Assembly: GCF_030845175.1 (NCBI RefSeq)
Contig: NZ_CP132542.1
Coordinates: 2,391,501-2,455,500 of the forward strand
From: Coralliovum pocilloporae
Lineage (GTDB): Bacteria; Pseudomonadota; Alphaproteobacteria; Rhizobiales; Cohaesibacteraceae
Length of the DNA stretch: 64,000 nt
Direction of reading: 5' to 3'
Shown here piece after piece: positions 1 to 9,302 of this stretch; position 1 is the first letter of the stretch, and each line of letters begins with the position of its first letter. The position numbers were made by a program, and so were the translations under genes. The notes under the pieces were generated by a model. It was not told where the DNA came from. It worked only from the letters and a program-made list of their open reading frames with translations, and searched no databases.

Positions 1-97
1 TGCTCGGGAACAGATGGCGCGCCAGATTCTCTGCCATCGGAGATCGGATGGCATTCATACCGCAGACAAAGAGAATGGAGCCTGGCCGCTCTCCCAC
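1..97 (-). CDS. Low-molecular-weight protein-tyrosine-phosphatase-like protein, 5' part only
   Basis: Only the first 32 codons are inside the window; the gene continues past the left edge. Translation from a GTG at 97 gives VGERPGSILFVCGMNAIRSP and then MAENLARHLF. That is the N-terminal strand and P-loop of the low-molecular-weight phosphatase fold, in the pattern VCxxNxxRSPMAE. The usual C-x5-R catalytic loop reads C-GMNAI-R here, so the nucleophile cysteine and the arginine are both present. The frame is closed by the stop of the upstream UPF0262 gene, so GTG is the only reasonable start; GGAG lies about ten bases upstream. The order hisD - UPF0262 - phosphatase is a common alphaproteobacterial arrangement. 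The substrate cannot be told. Confidence 0.8.
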   Translation of the reverse strand, partial: MGERPGSILFVCGMNAIRSPMAENLARHLFPS

Positions 98-100
98 AGA

Positions 101-610
101 TTACCCTCTCCAGTACAGAGCGCAGATCAGGGTGAACAGGCGTCGGGCCGTGTCAAAGTCAACAGAGACCTTGCCTTCAAGCCGCTCCTGCAGAATGCGT
201 GAGCCTTCATTGTGAAGACCCCGGCGACCCATGTCGACTGCTTCAATCTTGCTGGGCGTTGCGGTCTTGATGGCCTCGAAGTAACTCTCGCAGATGAGGA
301 AGTAGTCCTTGATAACCCGTCGGAACGGGGTGAGGGACAGCATGTGCAGAACCACTTCTGCCTCATTTTCCTGGCGGATATCGAGAATCAGGCGCTTGTC
401 CTTGATTGCCAGTTTCAGCTTGTAAGGGCCCTCGGTATGGCCTTCAGGCTGGAACGTGTTTTCCTCGATCAGATCATAGATGGCGATGGCCCGCTCGTGC
501 TCGATATCGGGCGTCGCACGGCCAATCGTTTCCTCATCCAGACTGATATCAACCAGTCGCCCCGTGGGTCGTTCTGTTGCTGTATCGCCGCTGTCTGCTG
601 CCCCAGCCAT
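101..610 (-). CDS. UPF0262 family protein
   Basis: A 169-residue protein of the uncharacterised UPF0262 family, nearly confined to Alphaproteobacteria. I recognise the family by its core: [14 protein letters not shown] near residue 18, [18 protein letters not shown] near 34, and a tail with [12 protein letters not shown] followed by the conserved [12 protein letters not shown] segment near 125. It has no signal peptide or membrane segment and is probably cytosolic. Its first ~16 residues (acidic, low complexity) look like a variable extension. It lies 40 bases downstream of hisD and ends three bases before the start of the phosphatase gene, so it is almost certainly in the hisD transcript. 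No function is known. Confidence 0.9.
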   Translation of the reverse strand: MAGAADSGDTATERPTGRLVDISLDEETIGRATPDIEHERAIAIYDLIEENTFQPEGHTEGPYKLKLAIKDKRLILDIRQENEAEVVLHMLSLTPFRRVIKDYFLICESYFEAIKTATPSKIEAVDMGRRGLHNEGSRILQERLEGKVSVDFDTARRLFTLICALYWRG

Positions 611-650
611 GTCAATCTCCTCGCCGCGTCTCTGTGTCCGGGTCAGACAG

Positions 651-1955
651 TTACAGATTGAGCCGGATCGCTACCGACCGTCCATGCGCCTGCAAACCTT
701 CCGCATCCGCCAGTGCCATGGCCGCTGGGCCAATCTGCCTCAGGTTATCCGGATTGCAGCGCAGAATCGATGTTCTTTTGACGAAATCCAGAACCGACAG
801 GCCCGATGAGAAGCGGGCAGAACGGGCTGTCGGCAGCACATGGTTCGACCCGCCCACATAATCTCCCACGGCTTCCGGTGTGTGGTGACCAAGGAACACA
901 GCACCCGCATTGCGGACTTTGGCCAGCAGTGGTTCGGGATCATCTGTCGCGATCTCCAGATGCTCAGGTGCCATCCGGTCCACGAGAGGTATGGCACTGT
1001 CCAGATCATCGACCAGAATAATTGCGCCGTAATCACGCCAGCTTGCGCCTGCGATCTCTGAGCGGGGCAGGGTTGCCAGATGCCGGTCAACAGCAGCTTC
1101 CACCGCATCCGCCAGCTCAGTGCTGTCGGTGATCAGGACTGACTGGGCGGCTGTGTCGTGTTCCGCCTGGGCCAGCAGGTCGATGGCAATCCAGTCCGGG
1201 TTATTGTTGCCATCAGCCAGAACCAGCACTTCTGACGGCCCGGCAATCATGTCGATGCCGACCGTGCCAAAAACCTGGCGCTTGGCAGCGGCCACATAGG
1301 CATTGCCAGGCCCAACAATCTTGGCAACCGGCTGGATGGTTTCCGTGCCATAGGCCAGAGCCCCCACTGCCTGGGCTCCACCGATGCGATAGACTTCATC
1401 AACGCCAGCCAGATCAGCGGCCACCAGCACCAGAGGGTTGATCACCCCGTCAGGGGTCGGCACCACCATGACCAGACGGTCCACTCCGGCGACCTTGGCG
1501 GGAACCGCGTTCATCAGGACAGAGCTCGGATAGCTGGCTGTCCCTCCTGGTACATAGAGCCCAACCGATTCAAGGGCCGTCCATTTGGAACCGAGTTCAA
1601 CACCAAGAGCATCCGTGTAGCGGTCATCTTTTGGCAATTGCCGTTTATGGTGACTTTCAATCCGGTCCCGGGCCAGAAGCAGGGCATCGTAGGTTGCCTG
1701 ATCCACCTGGGCGCGGGCCGCCTTGATCTCGTTTTTTGTGATGGCAATACCGGTCTCGGACAGGTCCAGACGGTCAAAGGTCCGGGTATAGTCGATCAAC
1801 GCCGCATCACCCCGCTCCTTCACGGCAGTCAGAATGCCGCGAACGGTCGCGTCCACATCTTCGGAGATTTCGCGCTTGGTATTCAGAAGAGCCAGATAGT
1901 CGGCATCAAAGGAGGGCGAACGGGAATCCAGACGTTTGGCCACGACATACTCCAT
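651..1955 (-). CDS. hisD: Histidinol dehydrogenase
   Basis: 434 residues, the normal length. The enzyme oxidises L-histidinol to L-histidine in two NAD-dependent steps, the end of histidine synthesis, and is a zinc-dependent cytosolic homodimer. Visible family marks are [22 protein letters not shown] (positions ~131-152), the glycine-rich [32 protein letters not shown], the zinc and base region [21 protein letters not shown], and the C-terminal GGSNHVLPT. No other his gene is adjacent, as is usual in alphaproteobacteria. It is co-directional with the DUF2948 gene upstream (gap ~195 bases, holding a degenerate repeat) and with UPF0262 downstream. All catalytic segments look intact. Confidence 0.98.
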   Translation of the reverse strand: MEYVVAKRLDSRSPSFDADYLALLNTKREISEDVDATVRGILTAVKERGDAALIDYTRTFDRLDLSETGIAITKNEIKAARAQVDQATYDALLLARDRIESHHKRQLPKDDRYTDALGVELGSKWTALESVGLYVPGGTASYPSSVLMNAVPAKVAGVDRLVMVVPTPDGVINPLVLVAADLAGVDEVYRIGGAQAVGALAYGTETIQPVAKIVGPGNAYVAAAKRQVFGTVGIDMIAGPSEVLVLADGNNNPDWIAIDLLAQAEHDTAAQSVLITDSTELADAVEAAVDRHLATLPRSEIAGASWRDYGAIILVDDLDSAIPLVDRMAPEHLEIATDDPEPLLAKVRNAGAVFLGHHTPEAVGDYVGGSNHVLPTARSARFSSGLSVLDFVKRTSILRCNPDNLRQIGPAAMALADAEGLQAHGRSVAIRLNL

Positions 1956-2031
1956 AGGGCAGCAAATTCATGCTTTCCTATTGCAGATTTTATAGGCGCT
2001 GTCAGCAATGAGTCTTGACCCTACAGCGTGC

Positions 2032-2142
2032 TTCTAAAAAGTTGACAGACTTTTCAGATAAAAGCGCGCGCAAAAACAAGCTCTTAAAGCACCACTGCCA
2101 ATTCAAGTTAAAGGTCTGGTGCTTTAGTCCAGATATAGGCCG
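2032..2142. repeat. Degenerate intergenic repeat, copy A
   Basis: This stretch between hisD and the DUF2948 gene resembles 2628-2740, on the other side of DUF2948, in the same orientation. The best-matching part starts at AAAAGTTGACAG (A) and AAAAGCCGACAG (B). In a 38-base core I count 27 identities by eye. Read on the plus strand, both give a similar peptide: SDKSARKNKLLKH in A and SDKSSRKTNMLKH in B, with many of the differences at third codon positions. This could be the relic of a duplicated coding piece or a mobile intergenic element. No intact gene remains. Confidence 0.5.
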
Positions 2143-2150
2143 TCAGCGGA

Positions 2151-2609
2151 TCACTCTTCAGGATGTTCGGGGCGAGAGCCGGTTTCCCAGGCTGCACCCA
2201 GATCACAAAGCTGGGCCTCCACACATTCCACATTCAGGCGAATGGCACCACCACCGGCGAAGTGCAGCAGAATATGACCGGCAGGGTCATCTGACCCGTT
2301 GCCTTCAAACTGAACGGCCAGCAGTTCGAGAACCGCATCTTTCGCATCCTGGCGGATATTGTGAGCCTTTACACCCAGCACACGGTCAAAATGCAGGGCA
2401 GAGCGACGGCGTTCAAAATTTGACTTCTTTGTGGTGTCGTCACCGGCTTTTTCCCAGACGAACCGGTTCATGGCCACCATGAACTGCTTGTCCTTCGGCT
2501 GATAAGAGAGATCACCCACTTTCATCACCGCATCCTGGGTATAGACGGAGATCACATTGAGATCGTCCTGATCAAGGGCTGCGAGTTTGAGGGTATCCAT
2601 CAGCGGCAA
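2151..2609 (-). CDS. DUF2948 family protein
   Basis: 152 residues, matching the DUF2948 family found beside murA and hisD in alphaproteobacteria. Typical segments are LKLAALDQDDLNVISVYTQD at the N-terminus, VGDLSYQPKDKQFMVAMNRFVWE near 32, RRRSALHFDRVLGVKAHNIR near 68, and LLAVQFE with HILLHFAGGGAIRLNVECVE near the C-terminus. No signal peptide or transmembrane helix. Function is unknown. It sits between murA (gap ~200 bases) and hisD (~195 bases), both gaps holding copies of a degenerate repeat. The conserved position suggests shared expression rather than a biochemical link. Confidence 0.92.
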   Translation of the reverse strand: MPLMDTLKLAALDQDDLNVISVYTQDAVMKVGDLSYQPKDKQFMVAMNRFVWEKAGDDTTKKSNFERRRSALHFDRVLGVKAHNIRQDAKDAVLELLAVQFEGNGSDDPAGHILLHFAGGGAIRLNVECVEAQLCDLGAAWETGSRPEHPEE

Positions 2610-2627
2610 CTCCGACTTTGGCGCGAT

Positions 2628-2740
2628 CCTGAAAAGCCGACAGGCGTTTCAGACAAGAGCTCGCGCAAGACCAACATGCTGAAGCACCGCTTTATTTCCA
2701 GCGAAAGGACCGACGCTCCAGATCGTATCTGCCATACAGG
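2628..2740. repeat. Degenerate intergenic repeat, copy B
   Basis: Second member of the pair described at 2032-2142, lying in the murA-DUF2948 gap. It contains TTTCAGACAAGAGC, TCGCGCAAGACC and CTGAAGCACCG, each with a recognisable counterpart in copy A. The two copies bracket the DUF2948 gene as direct repeats, so recombination between them would delete that gene. Confidence 0.5.
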
Positions 2741-2809
2741 TAGCCCCGACCTGATGGGGTTTCAAGCCGGGGTCTCAAAAATCTGATAACAGCGTTAGCG
2801 CCATGCAGG

Positions 2810-4099
2810 TCAGGCAGAAATCCGCTCGATCGTGGCACCGCATCGGCTGAGCTTTTCTTCCAGCCGTTCAAAGCCGCGATCCAGATGGTAGACGCGGTTG
2901 ACGATGGTCTCGCCATCTGCCACCAACCCGGCAATAACCAGAGACACGGACGCGCGCAGATCGGTCGCCATTACTGGCGCACCTTTCAGCTCGTCCACGC
3001 CGGTGACAATGGCTGACTGGCCGTCAAGCTGGATATCCGCACCAAGACGAGCCAGCTCCTGCACATGCATGAAGCGGTTTTCAAAAATTGTCTCGGTAAT
3101 ACGGGAAACACCATCGGCCTTGGTCATCAGCGCCATGAACTGGGCCTGAAGGTCGGTCGGAAAACCCGGGAAGGGCTCTGTCTCGATGTCGACCGGTTTC
3201 AAAGCCGTACCGTTACGGGCAACCGAAATGCCTTCATTGGTTTCTGTGATCGTGACACCCGCATCGCGCAGGGTATCGAGCGCTGACTGCAACAGGTCCG
3301 CGCGACCGTTTTTCAGCATCACTTCACCACCGGTCATGGCTACGGCCATGGCATAGGTGCCCGCCTCAATGCGATCAGGCAAAACGCTGTGGGTTGCACC
3401 GTGCAGGCTTTCCTTGCCCTTGATCACCAGAGTGGAGGTGCCGACGCCGGAAATATCTGCACCCATCTTGATGAGGCAGTTGGCGAGATCACCCACTTCA
3501 GGCTCACGTGCGGCATTGTTCAGTACTGTGGTGCCGTCCGCCAGACAGGCCGCCATCAGCAGGGTATGGGTCGCGCCCACCGAAATTTTCGGGAAGGTAT
3601 ATTCCGCGCCCTTCAACCCGTCTGGAGCTTTGGCGATCACATAGCCCTGGTCAAGCGAGATATCCGCGCCCATGGCCTCAAGCCCTTCAATGAACAGATC
3701 CACCGGACGGGTGCCGATGGCGCAGCCACCAGGAAGGGAAACGCGAGCCTCGCCCATGCGGGCGACAAGCGGGCCAATTACCCAGAAGCTGGCCCGCATC
3801 TTGGAAACCAGATCATAGGGGGCGACCGTGTCCACAATGGCACCGGCGGTCAGATGAATGGTCTGTCCGGCGAGAGGGTCCTGCCCGTAGCGCTTGCCTT
3901 TTACGGCATAATCGACACCGTGATTGCCCAGAATATGGACAAGCTGTGCCACATCCCGGAGACGAGGCACGTTTTCAAGCGTCAGCGTTTCTTCGGTCAG
4001 AAGGCTGGCAATCATCAAAGGAAGAGTGGCGTTCTTGGCGCCGGAAATCGGAATGGTTCCGTTCAGGCGGTTACCGCCCACAATGCGAATGCGATCCAT
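2810..4099 (-). CDS. murA: UDP-N-acetylglucosamine 1-carboxyvinyltransferase
   Basis: 429 residues. It transfers enolpyruvate from PEP to UDP-GlcNAc, the first committed step of peptidoglycan synthesis, in the cytosol. The EPSP-synthase-type double domain is complete. Visible marks are N-terminal [20 protein letters not shown] with Lys22, [16 protein letters not shown], and the loop [13 protein letters not shown] with Cys126, the residue that reacts with PEP and fosfomycin. Also present are [33 protein letters not shown] and the C-terminal [14 protein letters not shown]. Because Cys126 is present rather than Asp, the enzyme should be fosfomycin-sensitive in principle. Upstream, 102 bases away, is a small basic protein gene; downstream are DUF2948 and hisD. 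Confidence 0.98.
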   Translation of the reverse strand: MDRIRIVGGNRLNGTIPISGAKNATLPLMIASLLTEETLTLENVPRLRDVAQLVHILGNHGVDYAVKGKRYGQDPLAGQTIHLTAGAIVDTVAPYDLVSKMRASFWVIGPLVARMGEARVSLPGGCAIGTRPVDLFIEGLEAMGADISLDQGYVIAKAPDGLKGAEYTFPKISVGATHTLLMAACLADGTTVLNNAAREPEVGDLANCLIKMGADISGVGTSTLVIKGKESLHGATHSVLPDRIEAGTYAMAVAMTGGEVMLKNGRADLLQSALDTLRDAGVTITETNEGISVARNGTALKPVDIETEPFPGFPTDLQAQFMALMTKADGVSRITETIFENRFMHVQELARLGADIQLDGQSAIVTGVDELKGAPVMATDLRASVSLVIAGLVADGETIVNRVYHLDRGFERLEEKLSRCGATIERISA

Positions 4100-4201
4100 A
4101 AAGTCTCTGGTCCCCCAAGTGACCCGGTCGGGTCGGATATGACAGGACCCAACCCTTATGAAGATAATTTGTCAGAACAGCGGCAGAAGTGACGAGACCC
4201 G

Positions 4202-4375
4202 TCACTCCGCTTTTGGAACGGGTTTGTGTCGAAACTGCGGGCCGTCCGCCTCATCATCCGGCCGCTCACGTTTCTGCGCCTTGCGCCGCCGCAAATTGGT
4301 GCGCAGGGCTTCAGCCAGACGCTTGTCCCGCTCGGCCTTGGCCGACGGTTTCGATGAACCCTGATCCTGTGTCAT
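4202..4375 (-). CDS. Small conserved basic protein upstream of murA
   Basis: A 57-residue frame from ATG at 4375 to TGA at 4202. The sequence is charged and lysine/arginine-rich, with AKAERDKRLAEALRTNLRRR near residues 12-31, then RKAQKRERPDDEAD. The pattern 'RLAEALRxNLRRRKAQ' is one I recognise from small hypothetical proteins encoded just before murA in many alphaproteobacteria. No membrane segment is present; the middle is probably a single helix. It is co-directional with murA, 102 bases upstream. Function is unknown. Support comes from the protein-like composition and family resemblance; the upstream ribosome-binding site is not strong. Confidence 0.75.
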   Translation of the reverse strand: MTQDQGSSKPSAKAERDKRLAEALRTNLRRRKAQKRERPDDEADGPQFRHKPVPKAE

Positions 4376-4600
4376 GCAGCGGTTTTACCCAAGAAACGAC
4401 AAGACGCAAGCGGTTTCCTGCCGGAGTAGTCGTCGAGTGGTCGGGAATTGGTCTTATATTTGCATGGGATTGGGAGCTCAGGCGGTTCAAATATCAGGTT
4501 GGCCCCTGTCCAAATGCTGTATGATGCTGTACATGCAACCGGAGTGTCGGAGGCGAGGCGCAGCTAATTGATTCTGAGTGTCTAAAGTGCAGGTAGGGCG

Positions 4601-6328
4601 GTGTCTGAAGGAGTGAAGAGCGCATCATCTGGTGACGGAGCTCCGGTATCCGGGGCGTTTCGGTCCGTGCGCGGAGCGTTTATGGGTGTCGGGCTCGTCA
4701 GCATGGTCATCAATATGCTGATGCTGACCGGCCCGTTGTTCATGCTGCAGGTCTATGACCGGGTTCTGGCCAGCGGGTCTGTGCCAACCCTGGTGGTTAT
4801 CGGTTCGCTTGCCTTTGCACTTTATGTTTTCTACGGCCTCCTGGAAGGGGTGCGCAGCCGTATCCTGTCGCGGCTGGGCCAACGGGTTGATGCCCGGCTT
4901 TCAAGCCGGGCCTATGATCTGTCCACCTATCTGCCATTGGTCCTGGGCCCCAAGGCGGCCCGGCTGCGCCCGGTGCAGGACCTTGACACCATGCGGCAGT
5001 TTCTCTCAGGCCCCGGTCCTGCAGCCCTGTTCGACGTGCCCTGGATGCCGTTCTATCTGGCTGTGGTTTTCCTGTTTCATCCAATCCTCGGTTTTGTCGC
5101 GTTTGGCGGGGCGCTGCTGATTACTGTGCTGATCGGCCTCAACGAGGTTTTCACACGCAAGCCGGCTCGGGAAAGTGCTCAGGAAACCGGGCGCAGGCAG
5201 CAACTGGTCGAAGTCAGCCGCCGCAATGGTGAAGCAGTCCGGGCCATGGGTATGACAGAGGCTCTGAAAACCCGTTGGGAGGAGGGGAATTCGGCCTATC
5301 TCTCAAGCCAGCGGCGGGCGGCGGATGTGGCGGGCCTGTTCAGCACATCGACGAAAGCTTTCCGTTTCCTGCTGCAATCGGCCATCCTCGGTGTTGGTGC
5401 CTGGCTGGCGATCGGTCAGGAAATCACGCCCGGTGTCATGATCGCGGCTTCCATCATGACCTCACGCGCTCTGGCTCCCATTGAGCAGGCCGTGGCGCAC
5501 TGGCGCGGGTTTGTCGCCGCCCGGCAGAGCCACGCACGTCTGAAAAAAATGATGGATCGTGGTGAAGAGCAGACAGCCCGCATGGATATGCCTCTGCCGG
5601 AACAAAGCCTGAAGTTCGAGGCGGTAGCGAGCGGACCTGCAGGTGATACAAAGCCTTTTATCCAGAACATTTCCTTTCAGCTGAAAGCAGGCGACGGGCT
5701 CGGGATCATCGGCGCGTCCGGCTCAGGCAAATCCACTCTGGCACGAACAATGGTTGGCGTTCTGCCTGCCTTGCGTGGCAAGGTGAAATTTGACGGCTCG
5801 GAATTGAGCCAGTGGCCATCCGAACGGGTCGGCCAGTTCATCGGTTATTTGCCGCAGGATATCCAGTTGTTCGACGGCACCATTGCCGAGAATATTGCCC
5901 GGTTCCAGACTGATGCACCGTCTGAGGCGATCATCAAGGCGGCGAAACAGGCTGATATTCACGGGCTGATTACCGAACTGCCGGATGGGTTCAACACGGT
6001 TATCGGATCGGCGGGCATGACCTTGTCCGGTGGTCAGAAGCAGCGGGTTGCGCTGGCTCGGGCGCTCTATGGTGAGCCGTTTCTGGTGGTGCTGGACGAG
6101 CCGAATTCCAATCTGGATGCGGAAGGCGAAGCCGCGCTGACCAATGCCATCAAGGAGATGCGTGAGCGCGGCTCAATTGTGGTGGTGGTCGCGCACAGAC
6201 CCAGCGCCATTGCGGCCGTGGATACAATTCTCTGTATGACAAAAGGCCAGGCGAGTGCTCTTGGCCCGAAAGACGAGGTGATGAAGCAGGTGATCGCTCC
6301 CGTCCCTGGTGCCAAGGGGGCTGCGTAA
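4601..6328 (+). CDS. Type I secretion system permease/ATPase (PrtD family)
   Basis: 575 residues: a six-helix ABC exporter membrane domain followed by a nucleotide-binding domain. It is the inner-membrane pump of a type I secretion system, exporting an unfolded protein or peptide in one step. Marks are SMVINMLMLTGPLFMLQVYDRVLASGS (the PrtD/HasD opening), a Walker A GIIGASGSGKST near 372, LSGGQKQRVALARAL, VVLDEPNSNLD (Walker B) and a switch VVVAHR. There is no N-terminal C39-like domain, so the substrate should carry a C-terminal signal and no cleaved leader. The start is GTG; a second in-frame GTG 12 bases later is also possible. The stop overlaps the next gene as TAATG. Confidence 0.95.
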   Translation: MSEGVKSASSGDGAPVSGAFRSVRGAFMGVGLVSMVINMLMLTGPLFMLQVYDRVLASGSVPTLVVIGSLAFALYVFYGLLEGVRSRILSRLGQRVDARLSSRAYDLSTYLPLVLGPKAARLRPVQDLDTMRQFLSGPGPAALFDVPWMPFYLAVVFLFHPILGFVAFGGALLITVLIGLNEVFTRKPARESAQETGRRQQLVEVSRRNGEAVRAMGMTEALKTRWEEGNSAYLSSQRRAADVAGLFSTSTKAFRFLLQSAILGVGAWLAIGQEITPGVMIAASIMTSRALAPIEQAVAHWRGFVAARQSHARLKKMMDRGEEQTARMDMPLPEQSLKFEAVASGPAGDTKPFIQNISFQLKAGDGLGIIGASGSGKSTLARTMVGVLPALRGKVKFDGSELSQWPSERVGQFIGYLPQDIQLFDGTIAENIARFQTDAPSEAIIKAAKQADIHGLITELPDGFNTVIGSAGMTLSGGQKQRVALARALYGEPFLVVLDEPNSNLDAEGEAALTNAIKEMRERGSIVVVVAHRPSAIAAVDTILCMTKGQASALGPKDEVMKQVIAPVPGAKGAA

Positions 6329-7668
6329 TGTCAGAGCAGAGTATGCCGCAATCGTCTCCGGCCGCGCACGGCGAACAGATTCTCAGCCAGAGCATCCGCA
6401 GGCATCTTGTCTGGGCGGCGGTGCTGATTGTCACGTTGTTTGGTGGCATCGGTGCCTGGGCCGCACTGACGGAAATCTCAGGCGCAGTGGTCGCGTCCGG
6501 CGTGGTGGTGGTGGAAACCAACACCAAACAGGTGCAGCATCAGGAAGGCGGCATCGTCAGGACCATTCAGGTGCGTAACGGGGATGCGGTCAAGGCTGGA
6601 GATCTGCTGATCCGCCTTGATGATACAGTGACCCGCGCCAATCTGTCGGTGATCACCCAGCAGCTTGATGAGCTGTCAGCCCAGGAAGCAAGATTGATCG
6701 CAGAGCAGTCCGGAGCAGACGGGATTACGTTTCCTGACCAGATCTCATCAAATGCGGACGCGCGGGCATTGCGTCTCATTCGGGACAGTCAGAGCCAGTT
6801 GCTGGAAGCCCGCCGCAAGTCGCTGTCTGGCCGCAAGACCCAGCTTCGTGAGCAGATTACGCAGTTTGAGAAGCAGATTGACGGCCTGACCGCCCAGCGT
6901 GACGCCAAGGCGAAGGAAATCAAACTCATTCGCGAAGAACTTGTGGATCTTGAAAAACTGCTGGCCCAGGAACTCGTATCCTCCACTCGGGTGACGGCTT
7001 TGAAACGGGATGAGGCCCGGCTTGAGGGTGAACATGGCGGCTTTATCGCCCAGATCGCCCAGACACGGGAAGGGATCAGCGAACGCTCCATCCAGATCCT
7101 GCAGATTGAGGAAGAAGCGCGGGCGGACGTTCTGCAGCAGCTGCAGGAAACCCGCTCCCGTATTGCCCAGCTGCAGGAACAGCGTATTGCTGCAGAGGAC
7201 CAGCTGACCCGTGTGGACATCCGCGCCCCGCGCTCCGGCTTTGTGCACAATCTCTCTATTCACACCATTGGCGGCGTTATCGGCCCGGCCGAGACGGTGA
7301 TGGTTATTGTACCAAGAGAGGACCTTCTGGTGGTCGAAGCACAGGTGCAGCCGGTGGATATCGACCAGTTGACCGCAGAACAGCAGGCGACTATCCGTCT
7401 GCCGAGCTTTGACCAGCGCACCACGCCAGAGCTTAAGGCAACCCTGAAGACCGTCTCCGCTGATCTGACGCAGGATCAGGTGTCCGGTCTCAGCTATTAC
7501 CTTGTCCGCCTGACAATTCCCGATGAGGAATTGGCGAAACTCAATGGCAAAAGACTGATCCCCGGCATGCCGGTGGAGGCTTTCCTGAAGACGGAAGACA
7601 GGACGGTCCTGTCCTATATCGTCAAGCCGATTACAGATCAGATTGCCCACGCGTTGAAAGAGCGCTGA
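6328..7668 (+). CDS. Type I secretion periplasmic adaptor (HlyD/PrtE family)
   Basis: 446 residues. The protein bridges the PrtD-like exporter to an outer-membrane TolC-type channel. Residues ~27-50 (HLVWAAVLIVTLFGGIGAWA) form the single membrane anchor. GAVVASGVVVVETNTKQVQH and GGIVRTIQVRNGDAVKAGDLLIRLD form the lipoyl-like half-motif, followed by a long glutamine- and glutamate-rich coiled coil (~90-300). The second lipoyl half is LTRVDIRAPRSGFVHNLSIHT, and the C-terminal beta domain includes GMPVEAFLKTEDRTVLSYIVKPI. Start codon overlaps the stop of the ATPase, so the two are translationally coupled. Neither an outer-membrane channel nor a glycine-rich repeat substrate is encoded nearby. 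Confidence 0.95.
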   Translation: MSEQSMPQSSPAAHGEQILSQSIRRHLVWAAVLIVTLFGGIGAWAALTEISGAVVASGVVVVETNTKQVQHQEGGIVRTIQVRNGDAVKAGDLLIRLDDTVTRANLSVITQQLDELSAQEARLIAEQSGADGITFPDQISSNADARALRLIRDSQSQLLEARRKSLSGRKTQLREQITQFEKQIDGLTAQRDAKAKEIKLIREELVDLEKLLAQELVSSTRVTALKRDEARLEGEHGGFIAQIAQTREGISERSIQILQIEEEARADVLQQLQETRSRIAQLQEQRIAAEDQLTRVDIRAPRSGFVHNLSIHTIGGVIGPAETVMVIVPREDLLVVEAQVQPVDIDQLTAEQQATIRLPSFDQRTTPELKATLKTVSADLTQDQVSGLSYYLVRLTIPDEELAKLNGKRLIPGMPVEAFLKTEDRTVLSYIVKPITDQIAHALKER

Positions 7669-7820
7669 GCGTCCTGTCAGACAGGTTCTGAACAGTCTTC
7701 AAATCACCGCTCAAATTACTTCTGGTCTTTCACCGGAAGAGCCCCTAAATCTCTTCGCAGAATGAGATTTAAGGCCTGGGAACAAGAGCCGGTTCCTGAG
7801 CATGATTGAAAGGCTATCCC

Positions 7821-9245
7821 ATGAAAAGACTGACAAAATTCTATATCGACGGGGCCTGGGTTGACCCGGTCGAACCGCGTGATTTCGATGTGATCAATCC
7901 GGCGACCGAAGAGCCGGCTGCTGTGATTTCCATGGGGTCTCCTGCTGATGTGGACAAGGCTGTTGCAGCAGCCAGGGCCGCCTTTGATGACTGGGCGGAA
8001 ACTCCGGTGGAGGAGCGTGCATCCCTGCTTGAGCGACTGATCGAGATTTATCAGTCCCGGTCAGAAGCGATGGCCGTTGCCATGGTTGAGGAAATGGGAA
8101 CGCCGTTGACCTTTTCCCGAGACTATCAGGCACCCTGTGGTGACGGACATATCCAGTCCACGGTTGACGCATTGCGCGCCCATGCCTTTGAGCGACCGAG
8201 CCCGCGTGGCGGGTCTCTCCTGCGTGATGAGCCGGTCGGGGTCTGCGGGCTGATTACTCCGTGGAACTGGCCCATCAACCAGGTGGTAGTCAAGGTTGCC
8301 CCGGCTCTGGCTGCAGGCTGTACGGTCATCCTGAAGCCAAGCGAATTCTCACCCATCTCCGCTGTCCTGTTCACGGAAATGATTCATGAAGCGGGCTTCC
8401 CCAAAGGGGTGTTCAATCTCATCAATGGTGATGGTCCGGGCGTTGGATCTGCACTCACGACCCATCCGGACGTGGATATGGTGTCATTCACCGGTTCCAC
8501 CCGTGCCGGTATTGCTATTTCCAAGGCTGCGGCAGATACGGTGAAGCGCGTGGCACTGGAGCTCGGGGGCAAGTCTCCCAATATCCTGTTTGCTGACGCG
8601 GATCTTGAGCAGGCAACCGCGTTCAGTGTTGAAGCGGTCTTCTCCAATTCCGGCCAGACCTGTGACGCTCCAACCCGCCTTCTGGTCGAGCGCAGCGTTT
8701 ATGACAAGGTGGTCGAGCTGGCACAGAAGGAAGCTGAAAACACCCGTGTGGCTGACCCGATGAGTGAGGGCGATCACATCGGACCGGTGGTCAACAAACG
8801 GCAGTTCGAGACCATCCAGATGATGATCGAAAAAGGTATGGGAGAGGGCGCGCGCCTGATCGCAGGCGGCCTCGGACGGCCTGAAGGGCTTGATAAAGGC
8901 TATTTCGTGCGCCCGACCATCTTTGCTGATGTGAACAATGAGATGGCCATTGCGCGCGATGAAATTTTCGGTCCGGTTCTCACTATCATCCCGTTTGACA
9001 CCGAAGAGGAAGCCATTCGCGTGGCCAATGACACTCCGTATGGTCTTGGGGCTTTTGTCCAGTCCGGTGATAGGGCCAGGGCTCAGCGGGTGGCGAGAAA
9101 GCTCCGGGCCGGAACGGTTTCCATCAACGGTGAGGCCTACGACTATGATGTACCGTTCGGCGGCTACAAGCAGTCGGGTAATGGTCGGGAAAACGGCGTT
9201 TACGGCCTGCACGACTATCTGGAAGTCAAGGCTATCACTGGTTAA
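7821..9245 (+). CDS. NAD(P)-dependent aldehyde dehydrogenase
   Basis: 474 residues of the class I/II aldehyde dehydrogenase superfamily; oxidises an unidentified aldehyde to the acid. The fold marks are GLITPWNWPINQVVVKVAPALAAGC, the cofactor loop FTGSTRAGIAISKAA, the general base in LELGGKSPNILF, the nucleophile in FSNSGQTCDAPTRLLVE, and EIFGPVLTIIPF. The longest frame opens at a TTG (7806), but ATG at 7821 with GAAAGG upstream gives MKRLTKFYIDGAW, the normal family N-terminus. It appears monocistronic: tandem palindromes begin at its stop codon and a terminator follows. It could supply an aldehyde dehydrogenase step to the polyamine pathway, but it is 37 kb from that cluster. Confidence 0.92.
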   Translation: MKRLTKFYIDGAWVDPVEPRDFDVINPATEEPAAVISMGSPADVDKAVAAARAAFDDWAETPVEERASLLERLIEIYQSRSEAMAVAMVEEMGTPLTFSRDYQAPCGDGHIQSTVDALRAHAFERPSPRGGSLLRDEPVGVCGLITPWNWPINQVVVKVAPALAAGCTVILKPSEFSPISAVLFTEMIHEAGFPKGVFNLINGDGPGVGSALTTHPDVDMVSFTGSTRAGIAISKAAADTVKRVALELGGKSPNILFADADLEQATAFSVEAVFSNSGQTCDAPTRLLVERSVYDKVVELAQKEAENTRVADPMSEGDHIGPVVNKRQFETIQMMIEKGMGEGARLIAGGLGRPEGLDKGYFVRPTIFADVNNEMAIARDEIFGPVLTIIPFDTEEEAIRVANDTPYGLGAFVQSGDRARAQRVARKLRAGTVSINGEAYDYDVPFGGYKQSGNGRENGVYGLHDYLEVKAITG

Positions 9246-9292
9246 AGCATATTCCCGAAAAGTGTGGGCGGTTTTCGGACAAGAATATGCTT
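9245..9292. repeat. Rhizobial-type intergenic palindrome, copy 1
   Basis: The ends AAGCATATTC and GAATATGCTT are inverted, and inside lies CCGAAAA ... TTTTCGG, giving a cruciform or hairpin of about 48 bases. This design, a GCATATTC / CCGAAAAGTG / GGTTTTCGG block, is typical of the short intergenic mosaic palindromes common in Rhizobiales. It starts on the last base of the aldehyde dehydrogenase stop codon. Confidence 0.75.
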
Positions 9293-9302
9293 AGGGGATA
9301 GT

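Noticed and set aside
2015..2482. Plus-strand frame of 155 codons across the DUF2948 gene
   Set aside because: Mostly antisense to DUF2948. Only its first part reads through the degenerate repeat, which is noted separately as a possible relic and not as a gene.
8484..9212. 242-codon open frame on the minus strand opposite the aldehyde dehydrogenase
   Set aside because: Shadow frame of a conserved enzyme; no ribosome-binding site or family resemblance.
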